Assembly: GCA_937899995.1 (NCBI GenBank)
Contig: CALCCK010000006.1
Location: 1-46,022 of the forward strand
DNA length: 46,022 nucleotides
Source: an uncultured Gammaproteobacteria bacterium
GTDB lineage: Bacteria; Pseudomonadota; Gammaproteobacteria; PS1; Pseudothioglobaceae
Reading direction: 5' to 3'
The notes under the pieces were generated by a model. The model worked only from the letters and a program-made list of their open reading frames with translations, was not told the DNA's origin and made no database searches. Positions 1-9,563 of this stretch are shown here, in pieces (the stretch's first letter is position 1; each line of letters begins with the position of its first letter). The translations under genes were made by a program, and so were the position numbers.

Positions 1-33
1 GGCTCGTCCTTTTTTTTGTTTATTTTTTTTTTT

Positions 34-91
34 AATGATACGGCGACCACCGAGATCTACACTCTTTCCCTACACGACGCTCTTCCGATCT
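34..91 (+). other. Illumina P5/TruSeq adapter contamination
   Basis: Bases 34-91 match the full 58-nt Illumina universal adapter, from AATGATACGGCGACCACCGA to a terminal CTCTTCCGATCT. Bases 1-33 are a T-rich low-complexity run of the kind seen in bad read ends. The adapter reads through in frame into argD and would give a spurious N-terminus starting MIRRPPRSTLF, which is adapter translation and not protein. Real genomic sequence begins at base 92. This is a direct sequence match to a known reagent, so certainty is very high. Confidence 0.99.
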
Positions 92-745
92 ATTGATAAT
101 ACCAATGTTGTCGCTATCATGTTGGAGCCTATTCAAGGTGAAAGTGGTGTGATTATTCCAGCTAACGATTACCTTAACCAAGTGCAAACGATTTGCCGAG
201 ATAATGATTGGCTGCTAATACTAGATGAAGTGCAAACAGGCATCGGCCGTACTGGCAAGTTATTTGCTCACGAGTATAACAACATTACCCCTGATGTTTT
301 AACCCTAGCCAAAGGCTTGGGTAATGGTATACCTATTAGTGCTTGCCTAGCTAAAGGAAAGGCGGCCACTTTGTTTCAGCCTGGTTCACATGGATCTACC
401 TTTGGTGGTAACCCTTTAGTATGTAAAACTGCACTCACAGTGCTCAATGTTATTGAAAAAGACAACATTCTAAATAACACCATGCAAATGGGTGAATATC
501 TAGTATCTACCTTTAAATCAAAGCTGGCAAACTCAAACAAGGTAGTAGAAATACGTGGCAAAGGCTTGATGTTGGCTATTGAACTTAATCAAGACTGCTC
601 TACCCTGTTAAATGCAGCCTTAGATAAAAAACTATTAATCAACATTACTGGGCGATCAATCCGTTTATTGCCACCACTTATTATTAACAAAGCTGAGGCT
701 GACACGATTATTACTATAGTCTGTGAGCTAATCGATACCGTATAA
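92..745 (+). CDS. argD: Acetylornithine aminotransferase, 5'-truncated
   Basis: This is the C-terminal 217 residues or so of a class III PLP-dependent aminotransferase that makes N-acetylornithine in arginine synthesis. Visible motifs are LEPIQGESGV, the PLP-contacting Asp in LLILDEVQTGIGRTG, the Schiff-base lysine in TLAKGLGNGIP, and GSTFGGNPL. The family is about 400 residues, so nearly half is missing because the contig ends here and is joined to adapter sequence. The neighbour argF, 14 bases downstream on the same strand, supports ArgD over related omega-aminotransferases. The family also acts as succinyldiaminopimelate aminotransferase, which cannot be excluded. The N-terminus is an assembly artefact and not a natural truncation. 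Confidence 0.93.
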   Translation: MDNTNVVAIMLEPIQGESGVIIPANDYLNQVQTICRDNDWLLILDEVQTGIGRTGKLFAHEYNNITPDVLTLAKGLGNGIPISACLAKGKAATLFQPGSHGSTFGGNPLVCKTALTVLNVIEKDNILNNTMQMGEYLVSTFKSKLANSNKVVEIRGKGLMLAIELNQDCSTLLNAALDKKLLINITGRSIRLLPPLIINKAEADTIITIVCELIDTV

Positions 746-759
746 ACTAAGATATTAAC

Positions 760-1662
760 ATGACAATAAAACACTTTATCAATTTAGATGACTTATCCAA
801 CGATGATTTGCAACAAATTATTGATCAAGCCATTACGTTAAAAAAACAGCATAAGGCTGGTGAGATTTGCAATACCTTGAAAAATAAAACCTTAGCCATG
901 ATTTTTGACAAATCATCTACTCGCACTCGTGTTTCATTTGAAGCAGGTATGGTGCAACTTGGTGGTCACGCTTTATTTTTATCGAACAAAGATATTCAAA
1001 TAGGTCGTGGTGAGCCTATCACTGACAGTGCAGTTGTTATTAGCTCAATGGTCGATTGTCTTATGCTGCGTGTTTCATCGCACGAAGACATTAGCACATT
1101 TGCCAAATACTCATCGGTACCCATTATTAACGCCCTATCAGATGAATCACACCCATGTCAATTATTGGCTGACATGATGACCTATCAAGAGCAGAACGGA
1201 TCGATTAAAGACAAAACAGTGGCTTGGATTGGTGATGGTAACAACATGTGTCAAACTTATATGCAAGCAGCTAAAGCTTTTGGATTTACGCTTAATATTG
1301 CCACACCTAAAGGTTATGAGCCCGATCAAAGTTTTGTTGATCAATACGCTGATTACATCAACTTATGTAAAGATGCAAATAGCGCTTGCCACGATGCAGA
1401 TTTAGTAGTGACCGATGTGTGGGCTAGTATGGGTCAAGAAGCTGAAAAGAAAAAACGAGAATTTGACTTTAAAGATTTCCAAGTCGATACAAATTTAATG
1501 TCTCAGGCTAAATCAGACGCAGTATTTATGCACTGTTTACCAGCGCATCGTGGCGAAGAAGTGAGCGCTAATGTCATTGATGGCAAGCAAAGCTTGGTAT
1601 GGAGTGAGGCTGAAAATCGCCTACATTCACAAAAAGCATTGTTGTTATATTTATTAGGCTAA
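760..1662 (+). CDS. argF: Ornithine carbamoyltransferase
   Basis: This cytosolic enzyme joins carbamoyl phosphate and ornithine to make citrulline in arginine synthesis. The carbamoyl-phosphate loop SSTRTR is at residues 52-57, HPCQLLAD is in the middle, and the ornithine-domain signature [10 protein letters not shown] starts at residue 258 with its active-site Cys259. At 300 residues it is a full-length OTC of the short anabolic type. The HCLP motif separates it from aspartate carbamoyltransferase. It follows argD by 14 bases, so the two are probably cotranscribed. Its stop overlaps the stop of the convergent queH gene by 4 bases, leaving no room for a separate terminator. Confidence 0.96.
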   Translation: MTIKHFINLDDLSNDDLQQIIDQAITLKKQHKAGEICNTLKNKTLAMIFDKSSTRTRVSFEAGMVQLGGHALFLSNKDIQIGRGEPITDSAVVISSMVDCLMLRVSSHEDISTFAKYSSVPIINALSDESHPCQLLADMMTYQEQNGSIKDKTVAWIGDGNNMCQTYMQAAKAFGFTLNIATPKGYEPDQSFVDQYADYINLCKDANSACHDADLVVTDVWASMGQEAEKKKREFDFKDFQVDTNLMSQAKSDAVFMHCLPAHRGEEVSANVIDGKQSLVWSEAENRLHSQKALLLYLLG

Positions 1663-2360
1663 AGCTTAGTCTGAACAGGTAATTTTCCCATGGCTTCTTG
1701 GTAGAATTTTACACCGCGTTCAACTTTTTCACGACCTTTAGACACACGCCAACGATTGGTATCACGTAATGAATATACACAACCACAATACTCCTGCTGA
1801 TAAAACTCTTCTCGCTTAGACAACTCTAGCATACGCGACGAACCACCCTGCTTGCGCCAGTTAAAATCCCAATAACTAATTTCATTAAATGGCTCAGCGG
1901 CACGCACACCACAACCATTGATTTGATCCATATCTTTCCAGCGTGAAATACCTAGGGTTGATGAGATAAGATCAAAGCCATGATCTTGCGCATACTGTGC
2001 AGTCACTTCAAAACGCATGTCAAAACACGTGGTGCAGCGCTCCCCACGCTCAGGCTCATTCTCTTGACCTTTGGTACGATCAAACCAGTTTTCTTTATCA
2101 TAATCTGCATCAATAAATGGCATACCGAGTTTTTGCGCAAAACGAATGTTCTCCTCTTTGCGTAATTCGTATTCTTCAGTAGGATGAATGTTCGGATTAT
2201 AAAAGAATATCGTTGTATCAATTTCTGAGATTACCAATGCTTCCATAATTTCACCAGCACAAGGGGCACAGCACGAATGCATGAGTAATTTCTTTTCGCC
2301 ATTGGGTGTAGTAAGCTTGGGGCGATCATAGCCTTTTAAAGTGTAATCTACTTTAGACAT
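1659..2360 (-). CDS. queH: Epoxyqueuosine reductase QueH
   Basis: QueH (formerly DUF208) reduces epoxyqueuosine to queuosine in the wobble position of GUN-anticodon tRNAs. It replaces the unrelated cobalamin-dependent QueG. The protein shows the expected cysteines: HSCCAPC (Cys30, Cys31, Cys34), CTTC (Cys109, Cys112) and CGC (Cys192, Cys194), which ligate an iron-sulfur cluster and a nearby metal in characterised QueH. The C-terminal CGCVYS segment is typical. The start lies 13 bases inside the upstream small gene, which itself overlaps leuA, so translation is probably coupled. queE elsewhere in the window supports a working queuosine pathway. Confidence 0.92.
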   Translation of the reverse strand: MSKVDYTLKGYDRPKLTTPNGEKKLLMHSCCAPCAGEIMEALVISEIDTTIFFYNPNIHPTEEYELRKEENIRFAQKLGMPFIDADYDKENWFDRTKGQENEPERGERCTTCFDMRFEVTAQYAQDHGFDLISSTLGISRWKDMDQINGCGVRAAEPFNEISYWDFNWRKQGGSSRMLELSKREEFYQQEYCGCVYSLRDTNRWRVSKGREKVERGVKFYQEAMGKLPVQTKL

Positions 2361-2767
2361 GCTTTCATCTTTTTCAAGACCTCCCAGGTTTCACGTTTGA
2401 GCTGTTCATCCACTAAGATTTTACTTGGATGGTGTGCAATAAAGTGTTGCTCAGAAGATGGTTTCAAATCTTTACTCATTAGCAACACCGTTTTAGCATT
2501 ATATTGACCAAGTGTTCGACTTAAATCATCAGCATTAATACTGATAAGATTTACATCCTGTTGTTGTAAACCAATAGCAGCTAACATCTTTAATAAAAAA
2601 TCTTGATATTTTCCAGTCTGGAAAAATGAACATGAATTTTGTGTTTCAATTACCAAACACAGTGTGGTGATTTTTTGCGCATCAATATCTTCGGATTTTT
2701 CTTCGGCGTATAAAAACTCAGGCACACCTAAGGCTTCTAAATAACGTGATCTTAGCGCTCCACTCAT
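2348..2767 (-). CDS. Small conserved protein, possibly DNA polymerase III psi (HolD)-like
   Basis: This 139-residue soluble protein has no signal peptide. The N-terminus [15 protein letters not shown] resembles the short LG-(I/V)-x-x-(W/F) segment at the start of gammaproteobacterial HolD, which links clamp loader and SSB. The middle (LISINADDL) and the C-terminal stretch [20 protein letters not shown] suggest the compact alpha/beta fold shared by HolD-like and uracil-glycosylase-like proteins. The match is by eye only and weak, so the function is tentative. Its ATG overlaps the leuA stop as ATGA, and its end overlaps queH by 13 bases. It is therefore certainly translated as part of the leuA operon, although the functional logic of that linkage is unclear. 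Confidence 0.6.
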   Translation of the reverse strand: MSGALRSRYLEALGVPEFLYAEEKSEDIDAQKITTLCLVIETQNSCSFFQTGKYQDFLLKMLAAIGLQQQDVNLISINADDLSRTLGQYNAKTVLLMSKDLKPSSEQHFIAHHPSKILVDEQLKRETWEVLKKMKACLK

Positions 2768-4296
2768 ATCTGAGGATGTGCCCTATCGGTAGCTGCCATA
2801 ATTTTATTCAAACCATGAATATACGCTTTAGCACTGGCTGTAATAATATCTGTATCAGTACCTTGACCATTAATAATACGCCCATCATGCTCCAGGCGTA
2901 CGTTAACTTCGCCCAACGAATCAGTGCCTTGGGTTACGTTAGAGACTGAATATAATTGCAGATTTATCTCAAAATCTACCAAGGCACTAATGGCGCTAAA
3001 AGTAGCATCTACTGCACCTGAGGTTTTTGCAGTGGCGGTTTGTTCCTTATCATTAATAGACAAAACAACCGTTGCGGTATTTTTTTCACCAGTTTCAGTA
3101 CAAACTTTTAAAGACACCAGTTTGATTGATTCACTCGCTTCAGTTTGTGTTTCTGTCACCAAAGCTTGTAAATCTTCATCAAAAATTTCGTGCTTTTTAT
3201 CGGCCAATTCTTTAAACCGTCTGAATGCATCATTCAAGCTTTCTTCAGAATCAAACTCTACGCCGAGCTCGGTTAGTCTCACTTTAAAAGCATTACGGCC
3301 TGAGTGCTTACCCATGACCAACTTATTAGCATTCCAACCGACATCCTCTGCACGCATAATTTCATAAGTCTCACGATGTTTTAAAACACCATCTTGATGA
3401 ATACCTGCCTCATGAGCAAAAGCATTTGCACCGACAATAGCCTTATTTGGTTGCACGATAAAACCAGTCACACTAGAAACTAGACGTGACGCTGTCAAAA
3501 TATGAGTAGTATCGATATTAGTATCACAATCAAATACATCTTGTCGTGTTCTCACTGCCATCACCAACTCTTCTAATGAAGTATTACCAGCACGCTCTCC
3601 TAAACCATTGATTGTACATTCAACTTGTCTAGCGCCATTCAGTACAGCTGACAAAGAATTGGCGACAGCCAGACCTAAATCATTGTGACAATGCGCAGAG
3701 AAAACTACCTGATCAGAATTTGGAATTCGTTCAATTAGTGACTTCATAGTAGCGCCAAACTGGTGTGGTATGTTGTAACCCACTGTATCTGGGATATTGA
3801 TCGTCGTTGCGCCAGCATCAATCGTCGCCTCAATAATACGACAAAGGAAATCTTCGTCGGATCTGCCTGCATCTTCGGGTGAAAATTCCACATTATCAGT
3901 ATACTTTCTAGCGCGTTTAACAGCGCGAACTGCTTGTTCCACCACTTGATCTGGCGTCATATTTAGCTTCATTTTCATGTGAATATCACTGGTGGCAATA
4001 AACGTATGAATACGAGCTGAATTAGCCCCTTTTAAAGCTTCACCTGCACGATCAATGTCTTTATCTAGCGCCCTGGCAAGAGAGCAAATAGTTGAGTCTT
4101 GTACGGCATTGGCCACAGCTTGAACCGCTGCAAAATCACCCGGTGATGCGATGGCAAAACCTGCCTCAATCACATCTACTTTCATTTTTTCTAATACTTT
4201 GGCAATACGTACTTTTTCATCTTTAGTCATCGATGCGCCTGGTGATTGCTCACCATCACGAAGTGTTGTATCAAAAATAATTAGTTTGTCAGACAT
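2764..4296 (-). CDS. leuA: 2-isopropylmalate synthase
   Basis: This is the first committed enzyme of leucine synthesis, condensing acetyl-CoA with 2-oxoisovalerate. The N-terminal DRE-TIM barrel carries [12 protein letters not shown] (residues 9-20; Arg13 and Asp14 catalytic and metal binding), and metal ligands His202 and His204 in [18 protein letters not shown] follows. A C-terminal LeuA allosteric domain (roughly residues 385-500) gives leucine feedback. The 510-residue length is normal. A good AGGAG ribosome site precedes the ATG. The 170-base leader carries inverted repeats and a candidate promoter. It heads an overlapping operon with the small HolD-like gene and queH, and pssA and the ilv genes lie upstream on the same strand. 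Confidence 0.97.
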   Translation of the reverse strand: MSDKLIIFDTTLRDGEQSPGASMTKDEKVRIAKVLEKMKVDVIEAGFAIASPGDFAAVQAVANAVQDSTICSLARALDKDIDRAGEALKGANSARIHTFIATSDIHMKMKLNMTPDQVVEQAVRAVKRARKYTDNVEFSPEDAGRSDEDFLCRIIEATIDAGATTINIPDTVGYNIPHQFGATMKSLIERIPNSDQVVFSAHCHNDLGLAVANSLSAVLNGARQVECTINGLGERAGNTSLEELVMAVRTRQDVFDCDTNIDTTHILTASRLVSSVTGFIVQPNKAIVGANAFAHEAGIHQDGVLKHRETYEIMRAEDVGWNANKLVMGKHSGRNAFKVRLTELGVEFDSEESLNDAFRRFKELADKKHEIFDEDLQALVTETQTEASESIKLVSLKVCTETGEKNTATVVLSINDKEQTATAKTSGAVDATFSAISALVDFEINLQLYSVSNVTQGTDSLGEVNVRLEHDGRIINGQGTDTDIITASAKAYIHGLNKIMAATDRAHPQI

Positions 4297-4370
4297 TTTT
4301 ATCTCCTGTATTTATTTGTTTTGTTACTTGTATTTTTAAGATGTGCTGGCCTTTCAGCCATACGAGATGA

Positions 4371-4417
4371 TAGATTACCTTACGGTAATAATCGCAACAA
4401 AGACAAGAGACTTTGTT
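4371..4417 (-). promoter_or_regulatory. Candidate leuA promoter with operator-like inverted repeats
   Basis: On the minus strand a TTGTTG -35 (4395-4400) and a TAATCT -10 (4372-4377) are separated by 17 bases. A perfect inverted repeat ATTACC-GTAA-GGTAAT (4374-4389) covers the -10 and part of the spacer. A second one, AACAAAG/CTTTGTT (4396-4402 and 4411-4417), covers the -35. This placement suits a repressor or activator site controlling leuA, leaving a 5' UTR of about 70 bases. No leucine-rich leader peptide was found. The call rests on pattern only. Confidence 0.35.
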
Positions 4418-4446
4418 TAAATTGAGAGATGACAACTTGATAACTC

Positions 4447-4460
4447 ATAATGCGCATTAT
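4447..4460. promoter_or_regulatory. 14-bp perfect palindrome between pssA and leuA
   Basis: ATAATGCGCATTAT is a perfect 14-bp palindrome about 10 bases past the pssA stop. On the minus strand it overlaps a TATAAT hexamer at 4456-4461. It could be an operator for a leuA-directed promoter, but there is no good -35 at the right distance. There is no T-run, so it is not a terminator. Confidence 0.3.
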
Positions 4461-4469
4461 AAAGCAATA

Positions 4470-5246
4470 TTAAGCTTTTTTTGCTTGTTTTTTCATTTGA
4501 CGTTTTTTCCTTACTTCAATCATAGTCATGATTAAACCCGACAAAGCGTAAGCTAAGAAAAAGACAAATAAAATTACACTAGGCCATAATGTTATTACAA
4601 TAATAATCAATGTGGTAATCAACAATAATTTAAAGGAAGATCTACCTTTTAAGTTAATATCTTTAAAGCTGTAATAACGAACATTACTCACCATTAGTAC
4701 GCCGGCCCCCACTAAGATAATCCAGCTTATTAATGTTAGGTACTGATCATAATCAGTTACACCAATGCTTTGCTTGGTCCAAACCATGCCTGCAACCAAT
4801 GCTGCTGCTGCTGGCGAAGGTAAACCTTGAAAATAACGCTTATCTTCAACACCAATCTGAGTGTTAAATCGAGCCAAACGTAATGCACCAGCAGCGGTAT
4901 AAACAAATGCACCCAGCCAGCCAATTTTACCCAAGTCAGAAAACTGCCAAAAATACACTAACAAGGCTGGTGCCACACAAAATGAAAGCATATCCGCCAT
5001 TGAATCATACTGTTCGCCAAATGAGCTCTGAGTATTTGTTAGGCGCGCCACACGACCATCAAGCCCATCAAATAACATAGCAACAAAAATAGCAATTGCG
5101 GCATCAGCGTACTGGCCTTTAGTAGCAAGAATAATAGCAAAGAATCCTGCAAACAAACCAAAGGTTGTTAAAACGTTGGGTAATAAGTAGACCCCTCTCT
5201 TTTTAGCGCCCCTTTGAGGAGTGCTCTTTGCTTCTTTAACTGTCAT
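4470..5246 (-). CDS. pssA: CDP-diacylglycerol--serine O-phosphatidyltransferase
   Basis: This integral membrane enzyme makes phosphatidylserine, the precursor of phosphatidylethanolamine. The CDP-alcohol phosphotransferase signature DG-x2-AR-x8-G-x3-D-x3-D is complete: Asp60/Asp63, Gly64, Ala67-Arg68, Gly77, Asp81 and Asp85. Several hydrophobic segments follow (FFAIILATKG, AALVAGMVW, ISWIILVGAGVLMV, LLITTLIIIVITLW), and the tail is basic (KKRQMKKQAKK). This is the membrane type-II enzyme and not the soluble E. coli PssA type. At 258 residues it matches that class. It lies between the ilvC terminator and the leuA leader, so it is probably its own transcription unit. Proximity to ilvC and leuA is common in proteobacteria. 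Confidence 0.93.
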   Translation of the reverse strand: MTVKEAKSTPQRGAKKRGVYLLPNVLTTFGLFAGFFAIILATKGQYADAAIAIFVAMLFDGLDGRVARLTNTQSSFGEQYDSMADMLSFCVAPALLVYFWQFSDLGKIGWLGAFVYTAAGALRLARFNTQIGVEDKRYFQGLPSPAAAALVAGMVWTKQSIGVTDYDQYLTLISWIILVGAGVLMVSNVRYYSFKDINLKGRSSFKLLLITTLIIIVITLWPSVILFVFFLAYALSGLIMTMIEVRKKRQMKKQAKKA

Positions 5247-5282
5247 CTTGAGATTATAGCGCTATATTGTTCAACCTGGATA

Positions 5283-5310
5283 AATAAAAACGCCCAACTG
5301 AGTTGGGCGT
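5283..5310 (-). terminator. Rho-independent terminator of the ilvBHC operon
   Basis: An 8-bp GC-rich stem CGCCCAAC/GTTGGGCG (5291-5298 and 5302-5309) has a 3-base loop and is followed on the minus strand by a run of five Ts (5286-5290) and TATTTA. It sits 22 bases past the ilvC stop and before the pssA start, so it should end ilv transcription. Confidence 0.88.
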
Positions 5311-5331
5311 TTAGCGTTTAACAAAGTTTGT

Positions 5332-6345
<1,014 letters not shown>

Positions 6346-6348
6346 TTA

Positions 6349-6831
6349 TCAACCTTCTCTCTTCTGACAAACGCCGGTTACGCCTGTTCTTGAAACCTCT
6401 AAAATCTTAGATACATCCAGTGAATCTAAAAATTCATTAATTTTTTTACTTTGCCCTGCAACTTCAACCAAATAAGTATCTTCTGATACATCAATAATCT
6501 TGCCTGAAAATCGATCAATTTGTCTATCAATGTCTGCTTGTGTGTTTGGATTAACATCGATTTTCACTAATAACAACTCACGTTCAACATGCTCTGTTGC
6601 TGTCAAATCTGTCACTTTAACGACGTCAATCAGTTTGTCTAACTGTTTAACAATTTGTTCAATAATGCCATCATCACCCACACTAACAATAGTCATACGC
6701 GAAAGTGTCTCATCATTGGTTGCTGCCACAGTTAATGACTCGATATTATAGCCACGTGCCGAAAAAAGCCCTGCAACTCTAGATAGAGCGCCGGCTTCAT
6801 TTTCTAACATTACTGAAATAATATGTCTCAT
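6349..6831 (-). CDS. ilvH: Acetolactate synthase small (regulatory) subunit
   Basis: This is the regulatory partner of the catalytic subunit IlvB/IlvI, giving valine feedback inhibition and full activity. The N-terminal ACT domain is clear: MRHIISVMLENEAGALSRVA, then LFSARGYNIESLTV. The C-terminal half, starting near ERELLLVKIDV, is the usual ALS_ss_C domain. The length of 160 residues is standard. Its ATG lies 2 bases after the ilvB stop, implying translational coupling and balanced subunit production. ilvC follows 18 bases downstream. Confidence 0.96.
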   Translation of the reverse strand: MRHIISVMLENEAGALSRVAGLFSARGYNIESLTVAATNDETLSRMTIVSVGDDGIIEQIVKQLDKLIDVVKVTDLTATEHVERELLLVKIDVNPNTQADIDRQIDRFSGKIIDVSEDTYLVEVAGQSKKINEFLDSLDVSKILEVSRTGVTGVCQKREG

Positions 6832-6833
6832 AG

Positions 6834-8570
6834 CTATACTAAGTTTAATCCTTCATCATTGGTTGAGGCCATATCATCACGTCCGGCTAATAACATTTCA
6901 TTGTGTCCCGCACCTGATGGAATCATAGGGAAAACATTTTCATTTGGATCAGTGATAATGTCTAAAAATACTGTACGATCTTTTAGTTTAAAGGCTTCAA
7001 TTAATGCCGGCTTAAGGTCAGCTTCTTTTTCTACCTTAATACCAATATGGCCATAGCTTTCCGCTAATTTAACAAAATCAGGTAAAGCCTCCATATATGA
7101 CATGGCATAACGTTTTTCATAGAAAAACTCTTGCCATTGACGCACCATGCCCAAATAGCCATTATTAAGATTAATAATTTTCACCGGCGTGTTGTATTGC
7201 AACATGGTTGAAAGTTCTTGTAACATCATCTGAATACTACCCTCACCTGTGACACAGGCTACATCTCGATCAGGGTCTGCTAATTTAGCACCCATAGCTG
7301 CTGGTAAACCAAAACCCATCGTACCCAAACCACCAGAATTGATCCAGCGACGTGGCTCATTAAAATGATAATATTGTGCCGCCCACATTTGGTGTTGACC
7401 CACATCACTTGTTACAATTGCCTCACCTTTAGTAACTTCGTACAATGTTTCAATTACAGTTTGTGGCTTAATCACGCCTTCTTTAGTTTGGTAGGCTAAT
7501 GAATCAATACTACGCCACTCATTAATTTGTGACCACCAAGCAGAAATATCAGCTGTTTTTTTGCCTTTCAACGCTTGGATTAAATCTTGTAGTACCGACT
7601 TAACCTCGCCCACAAGTGGAACATCAACAGCCACATTCTTGCCAATAGAAGATGGATCAATATCAATATGAATGATTTTTGCTGTTGGGCAGAATTTTGA
7701 TATATTTGCCGTAATTCTGTCATCAAATCTTGCACCTACTGCAATCACACAATCTGAATCATGCATTGACATGTTAGCTTCATAAGTACCATGCATACCA
7801 AGCATGCCAATAAATAACTCATCCTTAGCAGGATAAGCACCTAAGCCCATTAGTGTTAGCGTAATTGGGAAGCCAAGTTCACGAGTAAATTCTCTGAGTT
7901 CCTGATCTGCATTACCAATCACACAGCCACCACCTGCATAAATAATCGGCTGCTTTGCCGATAAAATTAATTCTGCTGCTTTGGTAATTTTTTCAGGCTC
8001 AGCATCAACCACTGGCTGGTACGAACGCATATTGATTGCATCGGCATACGCGGGCTCATCAATTTGTTCAATGGTGATATCTTTGGGGATATCGATTAGT
8101 ACGGGGCCAGGACGACCAGTGCTAGCAATATGAAAAGCTTTTTTGATGGTTGAAGAAATTTGATTAATGTCTTTAATCAAGAAATTATGTTTCACACATG
8201 AGCGTGTAATACCTACTGCATCCACTTCCTGAAAAGCATCATTACCAATCAACGCTGAAGGTACTTGACCAGAGATAACCACCATTGGAATAGAATCCAT
8301 ATGTGCGGTTGCAATACCTGTGACTGCATTGGTAATACCTGGACCTGAAGTTACTAACACCACACCTGTCTTACCACTAGTTCTTGCATAACCGTCTGCT
8401 GCATGAGTAGCACCTTGCTCATGACGTACCAAAATATGCTTAATATCATCTTGTGCATCCAATGCATCATAAATATGTAATACGGCACCACCTGGATATC
8501 CAAAGATGAGGTCTACACCTTCGTTTTTTAGGCTTTGTACCAATATTTGAGCACCATTTAACTTCATCAC
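6834..8570 (-). CDS. ilvB: Acetolactate synthase large (catalytic) subunit
   Basis: This ThDP- and FAD-dependent enzyme condenses pyruvate with pyruvate or 2-oxobutyrate, the first common step of branched-chain amino-acid synthesis. FGYPGGAVLHIYDAL is followed by the ThDP-activating Glu51 in RHEQGATHAADGYAR. The C-terminal ThDP/magnesium motif reads GEGSIQMMLQELST through to LNNGYLGMVRQWQ. GEG in place of GDG is a common variant in gammaproteobacterial IlvI and not a defect. The length (578) matches the biosynthetic IlvI type. Two in-frame ATGs open the gene, so the start may be one codon later. It begins the ilvBHC operon, 61 bases after lpxC. Confidence 0.96.
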   Translation of the reverse strand: MMKLNGAQILVQSLKNEGVDLIFGYPGGAVLHIYDALDAQDDIKHILVRHEQGATHAADGYARTSGKTGVVLVTSGPGITNAVTGIATAHMDSIPMVVISGQVPSALIGNDAFQEVDAVGITRSCVKHNFLIKDINQISSTIKKAFHIASTGRPGPVLIDIPKDITIEQIDEPAYADAINMRSYQPVVDAEPEKITKAAELILSAKQPIIYAGGGCVIGNADQELREFTRELGFPITLTLMGLGAYPAKDELFIGMLGMHGTYEANMSMHDSDCVIAVGARFDDRITANISKFCPTAKIIHIDIDPSSIGKNVAVDVPLVGEVKSVLQDLIQALKGKKTADISAWWSQINEWRSIDSLAYQTKEGVIKPQTVIETLYEVTKGEAIVTSDVGQHQMWAAQYYHFNEPRRWINSGGLGTMGFGLPAAMGAKLADPDRDVACVTGEGSIQMMLQELSTMLQYNTPVKIINLNNGYLGMVRQWQEFFYEKRYAMSYMEALPDFVKLAESYGHIGIKVEKEADLKPALIEAFKLKDRTVFLDIITDPNENVFPMIPSGAGHNEMLLAGRDDMASTNDEGLNLV

Positions 8571-8584
8571 TTATTTAAGAGAAT

Positions 8585-8610
8585 AAAAACCTTTAGATTA
8601 TACCTAAGGT
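8585..8610 (-). promoter_or_regulatory. Hairpin with T-run and embedded TATAAT between lpxC and ilvB
   Basis: On the minus strand ACCTTAG pairs with CTAAAGGT (8604-8610 with 8589-8596, one bulged A), followed by five Ts (8585-8589). This resembles a weak terminator for ftsA-lpxC. The loop contains TATAAT (8597-8602), a possible -10 for ilvB with a poor -35. Which role is real cannot be told by eye; it may be both, or an attenuator-like element. Confidence 0.4.
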
Positions 8611-8631
8611 GTGCTTGATATAACTAGCAGT

Positions 8632-9543
8632 TTATAAGGATTTTTGCCAGTCTTCAGAGTAGAATTGAATCGGAGAATTTTCTGCTTCGAAAGTCTCAAT
8701 CGACCATGTCTCTGGCCTAGCTAAGATTTCTGACAGAAGCTGATCATTTAATAAATGGCCAGATTTATAACCTTCATAATGACCAATTAGATTGGAGCCT
8801 AATAAATACAAATCGCCCACAATATCTAAGATCTTGTGTTTGACAAATTCATTTTGATAACGCATACCATCTTCATTAAGCACATCGTCATCACTGAGTG
8901 CAATGGCGTTATCCATACTTGCACCAAGTGCTAAGTTTTGTCGTTGCATATCTTCCACATCTTTCATATAGCCAAATGTTCTGGCGCGAGAAATTTCTTT
9001 TAGATAAGACTGCTGAGCAAAATCAATACTAAGCTTCTGGCCACTTTCCTGTACTTTTTTATGATCAAAATCAATTTCAAGTGTTACTTTAAAGCCTTCA
9101 TAAGGGGAAACTTGCGCCCACATGTCTTGATTTTCAACTCGAATTGTTTCATGAATCACAAAGAAACGTTTATATTCGTTTTGCTCTTCGATACCGGCAG
9201 ATTGAACTAGAAAAATAAAAGGCGCTGATGAGCCGTCCATAATTGGTACTTCGAAGGAGTCTAATTCGACCAGAATATTATCAATGCCTAGTGCTGAAAA
9301 AGCACTCAAGAGGTGCTCAATTGTTGAAACCTTTACCCCTTGATTTTCAAGGCCGGTTGAAAGCACCACTTCGTTAACAAATGCATTATGCGCCCTAACT
9401 AATTTACCACCAACATCCATACGTCGGAACACCACGCCATGACCAATTTCAGCTGGTATTAGTGTCATATTCACAATATGACCACTGTGTATACCAATAC
9501 CGCGTGCCTTAACAGTTTTTTTAATTGTTCTTTGTTTAATCAT
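8632..9543 (-). CDS. lpxC: UDP-3-O-acyl-N-acetylglucosamine deacetylase
   Basis: LpxC is the zinc hydrolase of the committed step of lipid A synthesis in the cytosol. Zinc ligands align as His77 in TIEHLLSA, His236 and Asp240 in [11 protein letters not shown]. Glu76 is the general base and His263 in KSGHLLN is the second catalytic residue. The 303-residue length equals the family norm. In E. coli the order is ftsA-ftsZ-lpxC. Here the lpxC ATG is only 20 bases after the ftsA stop, so ftsZ is absent from between them while the old neighbour relation survives. The gene shows that the organism makes lipid A. Confidence 0.97.
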   Translation of the reverse strand: MIKQRTIKKTVKARGIGIHSGHIVNMTLIPAEIGHGVVFRRMDVGGKLVRAHNAFVNEVVLSTGLENQGVKVSTIEHLLSAFSALGIDNILVELDSFEVPIMDGSSAPFIFLVQSAGIEEQNEYKRFFVIHETIRVENQDMWAQVSPYEGFKVTLEIDFDHKKVQESGQKLSIDFAQQSYLKEISRARTFGYMKDVEDMQRQNLALGASMDNAIALSDDDVLNEDGMRYQNEFVKHKILDIVGDLYLLGSNLIGHYEGYKSGHLLNDQLLSEILARPETWSIETFEAENSPIQFYSEDWQKSL

Positions 9544-9563
9544 AAGATGAAGATTTTATCACT

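Noticed and set aside
35-91. N-terminal extension MIRRPPRSTLF of argD
   Set aside because: It is translated Illumina adapter, not protein.
2924-3367. 147-codon open frame opposite leuA
   Set aside because: Antisense shadow of a certain gene; no ribosome site, and serine-rich composition typical of reverse-complement reading.
7230-7260. GEG instead of GDG in the ThDP motif of IlvB
   Set aside because: This variant is common in gammaproteobacterial acetolactate synthases and does not indicate loss of activity.
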